Below the pieces are notes generated by a model. That model was not told the origin of the DNA. It did not search any database and saw only the letters and a program-made list of their open reading frames with translations. From Rhodobacterales bacterium (GTDB lineage Bacteria; Pseudomonadota; Alphaproteobacteria; Rhodobacterales; Rhodobacteraceae), in NCBI GenBank assembly GCA_013298485.1, contig JAAFHS010000127.1, positions 1-7,084 on the forward strand: DNA of 7,084 nucleotides, in the 5' to 3' direction. The number at the start of each line of letters is the position of its first letter. The first letter of the stretch is position 1. The translations under genes were made by a program, and so were the position numbers. Of this stretch, positions 1 through 5,313 are shown one piece after another.

Positions 1-64
1 CCCGCCCGCATTGTGGGATGCGCTGAAAGCCGAAGGCCTGTTACGCAGCGATGCGCCCACCTGA
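1..64 (+). CDS. Aldo/keto reductase, C-terminal end only (probable sugar 1-dehydrogenase)
   Basis: Only the last 20 codons are present, read from base 2 and ending at TGA 62-64. The tail reads PPALWDALKAEGLLRSDAPT. A pattern of hydrophobic-W-x-x-L-K-x-E-G-L-L followed by a short A-P tail is, from memory, typical of the C-terminus of aldo/keto reductases annotated as L-fucose dehydrogenase, D-threo-aldose 1-dehydrogenase or pyridoxal 4-dehydrogenase. Such enzymes oxidise the sugar C1 to an aldonolactone using NAD(P)+ in the cytoplasm. A lactonase of the L-fuconolactonase type starts 82 nt downstream on the same strand and would take that lactone, which supports the call. The catalytic Asp-Tyr-Lys-His residues lie outside the window, so family membership is an inference from a short tail plus context. 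Confidence 0.5.
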   Translation, partial: PPALWDALKAEGLLRSDAPT

Positions 65-90
65 CATCTTCCTCTCTGTCCAAATATCCC
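65..90 (+). repeat. Stop-codon-adjacent 25-nt repeat, copy 1
   Basis: The sequence begins on the base right after the TGA of the upstream reductase: CATCTTCCTCTCTG, three variable bases, then AAATATCC. A second copy occurs on the other strand at 1066-1092, also starting on the base after a stop codon. The two match at 22 of the first 25 positions, with the differences confined to the three-base spacer. I recall comparable 3'-end elements after genes in Rhodobacterales; that is memory, not checked here. Function is unknown. It may be part of a 3'-end processing or termination element together with the hairpin that follows. Confidence 0.7.
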
Positions 91-98
91 ACGGGGGT

Positions 99-119
99 CC
101 GGGGGTGTGAAACCCCCGG
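99..119 (+). terminator. GC-rich hairpin after the reductase gene
   Basis: CCGGGGGT (99-106) pairs perfectly with ACCCCCGG (112-119) around the loop GTGAA. The preceding ACGGGGGT (91-98) is a near-duplicate of the left arm and could pair with the same right arm, giving an alternative stem. There is no T-run after it, so it is not a standard intrinsic terminator. It may act as an mRNA 3'-end stabiliser or attenuator between reductase and lactonase, which appear to belong to one transcription unit. Confidence 0.45.
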
Positions 120-146
120 TCCCGCCATCAACCAAAGGCACCGCCT

Positions 147-980
147 ATGCAGATCGACGCCCATCAGCATTTCTGGCAGCCCGCACGCGGCGATTATGGC
201 TGGATGCCAAAGGATGATCCGATCCTGTCGCGCCCCTATGGCCCTGCTGACCTCTGGCCGCAACTGCAGGCGGCGGGGGTGGAAGGCACGGTGCTGGTGC
301 AAGCCGCCCCCACGGTGCATGAAACCGAATACATGCTGGGGATTGCGGATGCGACACCTTGGGTGCGCGGCGTGGTGGGCTGGGTGGATTTTGAGAACCC
401 GGATGATGCCGCGCATCTGGCCCGGCTGGCGCGCCATCCGGCCTTCAAGGGCGTGCGCCCGATGATCCAGGATATCGCGGATGATGCCTGGATGCACAGG
501 GACAATGTGCAATGGGCATACAGCGCCATTATCGATCATGACCTGACCTTTGATGCGCTTGGCTTTCCGCGCCATCTGGATCATTTCCTCGCCCTGCTGA
601 AACGCTATCCGGCCATGCGCGTTGTCGTGGACCATGGCATGAAGCCGCAGATCAGGGCGCATTCCGCTGCGAATTTCCGGCACTGGGCGGAGGGCATGAG
701 CCGGATCGCGGATCAGACGGAAGCGTTCTGCAAGTTCTCGGCCCTGATCACCGAGGCGCATGCGGATTGGACGGTGGCGGACCTTGCCCCCTATGTCACG
801 CATATCCTTGCGGCCTTCGGGCCTGCACGGGTGATGTGGGGGTCAGACTGGCCCGTCTGCCGCTTGCGCGGGGAATATGCCGACTGGCGCGCGGCGGCCC
901 TTGCCTTGACGGGCCATCTGTCGGCCGCTGATCGCGCGATGGTCTTTGGCGGCACCGCCCGCGCCTTTTACCGCCTGTAG
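147..980 (+). CDS. L-fuconolactonase-like amidohydrolase (aldonolactonase)
   Basis: The 277-residue product belongs to the amidohydrolase-2 / COG3618 family, whose best known members are L-fuconolactonase, L-rhamnonolactonase and 2-pyrone-4,6-dicarboxylate lactonase. Visible hallmarks are the N-terminal IDAHQHFW (residues 3-10, giving the His-x-His pair H6/H8), FKGVRP (100-105), VVDHGMKP (160-167, H163), CKFSAL (195-200) and the near C-terminal MWGSDWPVC (230-238, D234). The length and complete motif set indicate an intact cytoplasmic TIM-barrel enzyme without signal peptide. It should hydrolyse a sugar 1,4- or 1,5-lactone to the free aldonate. An AAAGG ribosome site (134-138) lies 8 nt before the ATG, and the start places IDAHQHFW at the extreme N-terminus as usual for the family. 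The gene follows a probable sugar dehydrogenase, its expected substrate supplier. An exact substrate (L-fuconolactone versus another L-sugar or D-arabinono lactone) cannot be read from sequence. Confidence 0.85.
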   Translation: MQIDAHQHFWQPARGDYGWMPKDDPILSRPYGPADLWPQLQAAGVEGTVLVQAAPTVHETEYMLGIADATPWVRGVVGWVDFENPDDAAHLARLARHPAFKGVRPMIQDIADDAWMHRDNVQWAYSAIIDHDLTFDALGFPRHLDHFLALLKRYPAMRVVVDHGMKPQIRAHSAANFRHWAEGMSRIADQTEAFCKFSALITEAHADWTVADLAPYVTHILAAFGPARVMWGSDWPVCRLRGEYADWRAAALALTGHLSAADRAMVFGGTARAFYRL

Positions 981-989
981 CAATATGGA

Positions 990-1016
990 GCGCGCCAACG
1001 GGCGCGCAGGTTTTTT
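990..1016 (+). terminator. Intrinsic terminator of the lactonase gene
   Basis: GCGCGCC (990-996) pairs perfectly with GGCGCGC (1001-1007) around an AACG tetraloop, and six Ts follow at 1011-1016 after AGG. It sits 10 nt after the lactonase TAG. This is a standard rho-independent terminator for the plus strand. Confidence 0.8.
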
Positions 1017-1021
1017 GCCTC

Positions 1022-1048
1022 GCCGACCGGCCAAGGGGCCGGATCGGC
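1022..1048 (-). terminator. Strong hairpin between convergent genes, probable 3' end of the minus-strand operon
   Basis: GCCGA-CCGGCC (1022-1032) pairs with GGCCGG-(A)-TCGGC (1037-1048) around AAGG with a single bulged A at 1043, giving an 11-bp stem. A smaller stem (CAGG 1050-1053 with CCTG 1058-1061) lies between it and the minus-strand repeat. On the minus strand it follows the kinase stop by about 45 nt. There is no T-run on that strand, so it is either a factor-assisted terminator or an mRNA 3'-end stabiliser. Strand assignment is an inference from gene order. Confidence 0.45.
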
Positions 1049-1065
1049 TCAGGCGTGCCTGCGGC

Positions 1066-1092
1066 GCGGATATTTTTGCAGAGAGGAAGATG
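1066..1092 (-). repeat. Stop-codon-adjacent 25-nt repeat, copy 2
   Basis: Read on the minus strand this is CATCTTCCTCTCTG, three variable bases (CAA), then AAATATCC, starting on the base immediately after the TGA (1093-1095 on the plus numbering) of the ribokinase-like gene. It is the inverted partner of 65-90. The identical placement relative to two unrelated coding sequences argues for a 3'-end element and not for chance similarity. Confidence 0.7.
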
Positions 1093-1977
1093 TCACAGGA
1101 ACAGCCGCACGCGGGCCGCCGTGATCTGGGGGCGGTTCTCGACCGGCGTGCTGACATGCAGGGCGGCGGCGGACTGGGCGAAGGTGATCGCCTCCTGCAG
1201 GGTCGCGTCCTGCGCCCACAGGGTGGCCAGCGCACCGGCAAAGGCATCGCCTGCGCCATGGGTGGAGATGACGGGCACGGCATGCGCGGGGTGGATATCA
1301 TCGGCAAAGGCACAGCCCTGCCCGCCCAGCGTGATGATGGCATGGCCCGCGATCCGCTCCTCCAGCGCGCGCGCGGTGCCCATCGGGCTGAGTGTCGCCT
1401 CATCCTGCCCGGTCAGGGCCGCGGCCTCACCCCGGTTGACGATCAGAAGATCGGTCAGTTCCAGCAGATCGGGGTCCATCGCCCGCGCAGGGGCCGCGTT
1501 CAGGACCACGCGGATGCCCGCAGATGCGGCGCGGCGCGCGAGGAACAGGTTCGCCTCGGCCGGGATTTCGTTCTGCAGCATCAGGATATCGCAGCCGCGC
1601 GGAAAGGCCACGCGGGCGGGATCGAAGGCGAGGTTTGCCGCCGAGACGATCACCGCACCATAGCCGCCCCCCGGTTCGGTGATGGCGACACTCATCCCCG
1701 ACGCACCCTCCATCCGCGCGACCTGCCCCCGGTCCACCCTTTCGCGGTCCAGCGTGGACAGGATGGTGGCGGCAAAATCATCGCTGCCGACAGCCCCTGC
1801 CATATGCGCATCCGCCCCCATGCGCGCGCAGGCCACGGCCTGATTGCCGCCCTTGCCGCCAAAGGCGTAAGTGACGCCCAACCCCGTGACCGTTTCATCC
1901 ATGCGCGGCAGATGCGGGGCGGCCACCAGCACATCGAGATGCAGCGAGCCTGCGACAAGGATGACAGGATCAGCCAT
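1093..1977 (-). CDS. Ribokinase-like PfkB-family sugar kinase
   Basis: The 294-residue product has the full ribokinase layout: N-terminal VAGSLHLDV, the substrate loop GGKGGNQA (residues 40-47), LQNEIP (about 134-139), LNAAPA (159-164), the N-x-x-E motif as NRGE (181-184), and the anion-hole/catalytic motif STHGAGDAF (238-246) with the presumed base D244. It would transfer phosphate from ATP to the primary hydroxyl of a ketose or pentose in the cytoplasm. Two departures from E. coli RbsK are visible: GGKGGNQA for GGKGANQA, and Ser238 where ribokinase has the Asp of DTxxAGD that helps bind the monovalent cation. So D-ribose specificity should not be assumed. It is the last gene of the GntR-isomerase-kinase operon and overlaps the isomerase stop by 8 nt, suggesting translational coupling; only a weak GGACG lies upstream. 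The order implies that it phosphorylates the isomerase product. Confidence 0.85.
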   Translation of the reverse strand: MADPVILVAGSLHLDVLVAAPHLPRMDETVTGLGVTYAFGGKGGNQAVACARMGADAHMAGAVGSDDFAATILSTLDRERVDRGQVARMEGASGMSVAITEPGGGYGAVIVSAANLAFDPARVAFPRGCDILMLQNEIPAEANLFLARRAASAGIRVVLNAAPARAMDPDLLELTDLLIVNRGEAAALTGQDEATLSPMGTARALEERIAGHAIITLGGQGCAFADDIHPAHAVPVISTHGAGDAFAGALATLWAQDATLQEAITFAQSAAALHVSTPVENRPQITAARVRLFL

Positions 1978-2929
1978 ACAGGGCGTCCGTCACGATGCGC
2001 GTCACGGCAGCCGCGTCCTGACGCGCGCGGGCCGCAGCGAGGGCACCATCCGTTGCCAGGTACGCGGCAACGCGGCGCAACCGTTCGGTCAGGTGGATAT
2101 TGGCGCGCGCCTCCATCACCGGATCCATGCCGCCGTGATCGGGAAATGTGTCGAAATAGATCACGCCATCATAGCCCACCCGCGCCAGTTCGACGAACAA
2201 TTCCACCGTCTGCACCGGATGCACGGCCCCCGCAATCAGCCCGTCATCGCGCTTGCCATAGCCATCATTCAGATGCACGCCGAGGATGCGGGAATGCCGG
2301 GCGGCGAGTTGGGCCGCCTGCGCCGGCATTTCGCCCGCAAACAGCACATGGCAGAAATCCAAGGTCACGCCAGTATTGGCGCGGTTCACCTCGCGCAAGG
2401 CGAGCAGCGTCGTGCCCATATCCGGCATCAGGGCAAAGGCGCGGGGTTCATTGGGTTTGTATTCCAATGCGATATCGATGGTGAGGTTGTGATCGGCCAC
2501 TTCCGCCACCGCCGCCAGCGTATCCTCCCACATGCGCGCGTAATCGGCCTGAAAGCTGTAGTCGAACCCGTCCTGCCCCATCCATAGCGTCATCACAGCA
2601 CCGCCCATGGCGGCACAGGCATCAATGCCGCGTTTGGTCAGATCAATCGCCGCACGCCGCACGCCTGCATCCGGGTGGGTAAAGGCCCCCAGACGAAAAC
2701 CGGGATCGGTGTAGTAGCGCATCGCAAGGCCGTTCAGCACCATCCCCTGATCGCGCAGCAGACCGGACAGCTGCGCCGGCGTATGGTGGTCGAAATGATC
2801 CGGGTAGTTCAGATCGGCGGCACTCAGCCCGCCCACCTGCCCGGCCCGCGCCAGCATGTCGGCCACCGTGCCGCGCCCCTGTTTGAAGGCATTCAGGCGG
2901 GCGGCATAGCGGGGGGCATTCGGGATCAT
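1970..2929 (-). CDS. TIM-barrel sugar isomerase (xylose-isomerase-like, related to L-rhamnose isomerase)
   Basis: The 319-residue product is a xylose isomerase-like TIM barrel (AP-endonuclease-2 fold). Candidate metal and catalytic residues are E156 and K158 in LEYKP, D191 and H194 in LDFCH, H219 and D222 in GVHLND, D228/D229, and D260 in IYFDTFP. From memory, Pseudomonas stutzeri L-rhamnose isomerase binds its structural metal through E219, D254, H281 and D327, and uses K221 and H257. The spacings here (35, 28 and 41 residues, with K at E+2 and H at D+3) follow that pattern closely, so a Mn2+- or Co2+-type aldose-ketose isomerase is the best call. It is about 100 residues shorter than that enzyme. 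The start has a GAGG ribosome site 5 nt upstream and lies 12 nt after the regulator stop. It overlaps the downstream kinase, which should phosphorylate its ketose product. Rhamnose, fucose, lyxose or another sugar could be the substrate. Confidence 0.75.
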   Translation of the reverse strand: MIPNAPRYAARLNAFKQGRGTVADMLARAGQVGGLSAADLNYPDHFDHHTPAQLSGLLRDQGMVLNGLAMRYYTDPGFRLGAFTHPDAGVRRAAIDLTKRGIDACAAMGGAVMTLWMGQDGFDYSFQADYARMWEDTLAAVAEVADHNLTIDIALEYKPNEPRAFALMPDMGTTLLALREVNRANTGVTLDFCHVLFAGEMPAQAAQLAARHSRILGVHLNDGYGKRDDGLIAGAVHPVQTVELFVELARVGYDGVIYFDTFPDHGGMDPVMEARANIHLTERLRRVAAYLATDGALAAARARQDAAAVTRIVTDALYG

Positions 2930-2941
2930 GGAGCCTCGGGT

Positions 2942-3661
2942 TCAGGGTGAAAACAGATCGGGGCGGTCGCGTTCCAAGGGTTCAAGATAGGTCACAAGCT
3001 GGCGCAAATGTGTCTGCACCGCAAGCCGTGCGGCAGCCGGATCCTTTGCCTGCAGGGCGGCATGGATCGCACGGTGTTCATCCAGCGTGGCCGCCACCCG
3101 CCCCGGCACCGGCAGGATCAGCTGGCGTGCGCGGTCGACATGCAGCCAGGCCGTCTGCGAGACCTGCGCCAGTTTCGGAAACCCGGTAAAGGACAGCAGC
3201 ATGCTGTGCATCGCCCCGTCAAGCGCATAGAACCCGCCCGTGTCGCCCGCAGCAATCAGGCGGGCCTGTGCGGTGATATTGTCCTCCAGCAGCGCCAGTT
3301 GATCTGCGCTGATGCTGCGGGCCACCTGTTCGATGGCCGCAACCTCGATCGCCTCGCGCAGGAAGGCGCCTTCGCGAATTTCCATCATCGAAAAGCGGGC
3401 GACAAAGGTGCCGGCCTGCGGGATCACATCGACAAGGCCATCCACCGCCAGCCGCGCCATGGCATCCGACACCGGGCTGCGCGAAACCCCAAGGGCCGCA
3501 CAGATCGCGGGCTTGCGCAAAATCGCGCCCGGACGGTAAGCCAGCGTCAGGATCGCCTGGCGCAGCGATTGATAGACCCGCTGGCCCAATGAGCCGTGGA
3601 ATGCTTCGAGCGGTGCCAGACGGAAGGGGTCTTGTGGCGCGGGTTGGGGTGGCTGTAGCAT
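2942..3661 (-). CDS. GntR-family transcriptional regulator, FCD (FadR-type) subfamily
   Basis: The 239-residue product has a winged helix-turn-helix (about residues 26-89), with VYQSLRQAIL leading in, the recognition helix around SRSPVSDAMARL (60-71) and the wing PQAGTFV (81-87). A C-terminal all-helical FCD effector domain follows (about 95-225). The FCD metal-site residues can be placed as D148 and H152 (LDGAMH), H196 (DEHRAIH) and H218 (THLR), so it probably senses a carboxylated sugar or sugar acid through a bound metal. It leads the minus-strand operon with isomerase and kinase, and diverges from the UxaA-type dehydratase, so it is the likely local regulator of both. A perfect palindrome lies one base upstream of the ATG, suggesting autorepression. 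No Shine-Dalgarno sequence is seen before this ATG; no better in-frame start exists before the DNA-binding domain, so the message may be leaderless. Confidence 0.88.
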   Translation of the reverse strand: MLQPPQPAPQDPFRLAPLEAFHGSLGQRVYQSLRQAILTLAYRPGAILRKPAICAALGVSRSPVSDAMARLAVDGLVDVIPQAGTFVARFSMMEIREGAFLREAIEVAAIEQVARSISADQLALLEDNITAQARLIAAGDTGGFYALDGAMHSMLLSFTGFPKLAQVSQTAWLHVDRARQLILPVPGRVAATLDEHRAIHAALQAKDPAAARLAVQTHLRQLVTYLEPLERDRPDLFSP

Positions 3662-3662
3662 A

Positions 3663-3674
3663 CTAACATGTTAG
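3663..3674. promoter_or_regulatory. Candidate GntR operator: perfect 12-bp palindrome
   Basis: CTAACATGTTAG is a perfect palindrome in the 52-nt gap between the divergent regulator (ATG at 3661, minus) and dehydratase (ATG at 3714, plus). Its A/T-rich core stands out in a very GC-rich region. GntR/FCD proteins usually bind short palindromes of this size near their own gene. On both strands it contains TAACAT, which matches a -10 hexamer at four of six positions, so repressor and RNA polymerase could compete here. I found no convincing -35 partner on either side. No second copy of the palindrome occurs in the window. Confidence 0.6.
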
Positions 3675-3713
3675 GGGAAGCGGGCCGCCACGAAAAGGTC
3701 CATTCGGGGTGTC

Positions 3714-5219
3714 ATGGCAGGGCAATTCATCAGGCTGCACAGCACGGATAACGTGGTGATCGCACTGGCCGATCTGGCGACCGGGACGGCGGTTGAGGGT
3801 GCGATCCTGCCCGCCCCCGTGCCACGCGGGCACAAGATCGCGCTGATCCCGATTGCGAAGGGCGCACCGGTTCTGCGTTACGGGCAGATCATCGGGCAGG
3901 CGACGGCGGATATTCCGGCGGGCGCGCATGTGCATTCCCACAACCTCGGCATGGGGCCGCATTCCACGGATTATCCCGTGGGGTCTGAAATGCGCGCGCT
4001 GCCCGCCATGGCCCCGCGCAGCTTCATGGGGTTTCACCGCGCCGACGGGCAGGTCGGCACGCGCAACTATCTGGGGATCCTGACAAGCGTGAACTGTTCG
4101 GGGTCTGTCGCACGCTTCATCGCCGAGGCGGCAGAGCGTGATCCGGCCATCATGCGCGCAGGCATCGATGGTGTGGTGCCGATCGTGCATGGCACGGGCT
4201 GCGGCATGTCGGGCGTGAATGAAGGCTATGACACCCTGATGCGGACCCTGAAAGGCTATGCGCGCAACGCGAATTTTGCGGGCATCCTGCTGGTGGGTCT
4301 GGGCTGCGAAGTGCTGCAGGTGCCGGACCTTGTCGGGCAAGGCCGCCTGCGCCCGGATGGCAATTTCCGGTACATGACGATCCAGGGCGCGGGTGGAACA
4401 CGGGCCACAATCGCACGCGGGATCAAGGTGTTGCGCGAAATGGCTGAAGTCGCGTCTGAAGTACGGCGCGCACCCGCCCCGGTATCAAAACTGGTGGTGG
4501 GGCTGCAATGCGGCGGGTCTGACGGCTATTCCGGGATCACCGCCAATCCGGCGCTCGGGGCCGCATCCGATATGCTGGTCGCAATGGGGGGCACCACGAT
4601 CCTGTCCGAAACGCCCGAGATCTACGGGGCGGAGCATCTGCTGACGCGCCGCGCGGTCAGCGCCGAGGTCGGCGCGCGGCTGCTGGAGCGTATCCGCTGG
4701 TGGGAGGATTACACGGCGCGCAACGGGGGCGAGATGGATAACAATCCCAGCCCCGGGAACAAGAAGGGCGGGCTGACGACGATCCTTGAAAAGTCGCTGG
4801 GGGCAGTGGCCAAGGGCGGTACGGCACCGCTGTCGGGGGTCTATAAGTTTGCCGAACCCATCACGGCCCCGGGCTTCGTCTATATGGACAGCCCCGGCTA
4901 TGATCCCTGTTCGGTCACAGGCCAGATCGCATCGGGGGCGACGATGATTGTCTTCACCACGGGGCGCGGGTCGGTATCGGGCTATAAACCCAGTCCCTGC
5001 ATCAAGCTTGCGACGAACGACGAGATGTATGCGCGCATGGCCGAGGATATGGATATCAACTGCGGCGATGTTCTGTCTCGGGGGGTGAGCATTCACGCGA
5101 AGGGGGCGGAAATCCTTGATAAAATCATTGCTGTGGCATCGGGAGAGCAAAGCTTTTCCGAACAGCTGGGCTTTGGCGGGGCGGAATTCGTGCCCTGGCA
5201 GATTGGCGCGGTGATGTAG
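3714..5219 (+). CDS. UxaA-family sugar acid dehydratase (altronate/galactarate dehydratase family)
   Basis: The 501-residue product is a full-length single-chain UxaA/GarD-type dehydratase. The N-terminal SAF domain (about 1-95) carries the His cluster AHVHSHN (71-77). The catalytic part shows GQVGTRNY (112-119), NCSGS (127-131), HGTGCG (159-164), GLGCE (195-199), LQCGGSDGYSG (264-274), SETPEIYGAEHLL (298-310), NPSPGNKKGG (344-353), DSPGYDP (392-398) and DINCGD (447-452). The family uses a divalent metal to remove water from C2/C3 of an aldonate or aldarate, giving a 2-keto-3-deoxy acid. D-altronate is the textbook substrate, but the nearby fuconolactonase-type lactonase makes L-fuconate or a related galacto-configured aldonate an equally good candidate. 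The start gives a normal SAF N-terminus; possible ribosome sites are AAAAGG (3693-3698, far) and GGGG (3706-3709, close). It is divergent from the GntR gene and probably under its control. Family call is firm; substrate is open. Confidence 0.9.
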   Translation: MAGQFIRLHSTDNVVIALADLATGTAVEGAILPAPVPRGHKIALIPIAKGAPVLRYGQIIGQATADIPAGAHVHSHNLGMGPHSTDYPVGSEMRALPAMAPRSFMGFHRADGQVGTRNYLGILTSVNCSGSVARFIAEAAERDPAIMRAGIDGVVPIVHGTGCGMSGVNEGYDTLMRTLKGYARNANFAGILLVGLGCEVLQVPDLVGQGRLRPDGNFRYMTIQGAGGTRATIARGIKVLREMAEVASEVRRAPAPVSKLVVGLQCGGSDGYSGITANPALGAASDMLVAMGGTTILSETPEIYGAEHLLTRRAVSAEVGARLLERIRWWEDYTARNGGEMDNNPSPGNKKGGLTTILEKSLGAVAKGGTAPLSGVYKFAEPITAPGFVYMDSPGYDPCSVTGQIASGATMIVFTTGRGSVSGYKPSPCIKLATNDEMYARMAEDMDINCGDVLSRGVSIHAKGAEILDKIIAVASGEQSFSEQLGFGGAEFVPWQIGAVM

Positions 5220-5269
5220 CGGCGATCTCGACAGGCCTGACCGCATGACGGGCATCGGAATGCGGGGTG

Positions 5270-5296
5270 CTTCCACTCCCCTGGTGGCGAGGGAAG
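5270..5296 (+). terminator. Hairpin between convergent dehydratase and phosphomannomutase genes
   Basis: CTTCC-(A)-CTC (5270-5278) pairs with GAGGGAAG (5289-5296) as an 8-bp stem with one bulged A and a 10-nt loop. It is followed on the plus strand by the T-rich TTCTGCTTT. A second stem, CCGCAT (5241-5246) with ATGCGG (5260-5265), lies just upstream. This is a plausible but weak terminator for the dehydratase transcript. The 94-nt gap holds nothing else I can support. Confidence 0.4.
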
Positions 5297-5313
5297 TTCT
5301 GCTTTGACCGACC

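Noticed and set aside
91..106. Tandem ACGGGGGT/CCGGGGGT as a short direct repeat
   Set aside because: Only two imperfect 8-nt units; better explained as alternative arms of the same hairpin.
946..2484. 512-codon plus-strand open frame across the kinase and isomerase genes
   Set aside because: It is antisense to two genes with complete family motifs, is rich in Arg/Gly/His and low-complexity segments, and has no recognisable domain. Long antisense frames are expected in DNA this GC-rich.
3663..4340. 225-codon minus-strand frame running from the dehydratase gene to the divergent gap
   Set aside because: It would read through the palindrome and stop next to the regulator start, opposite conserved dehydratase sequence, with His/Arg-rich low-quality composition.
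5245..5307. 20-codon plus-strand open frame in the gap after the dehydratase
   Set aside because: It has no clear ribosome site, overlaps the two candidate hairpins and resembles no peptide I recognise.
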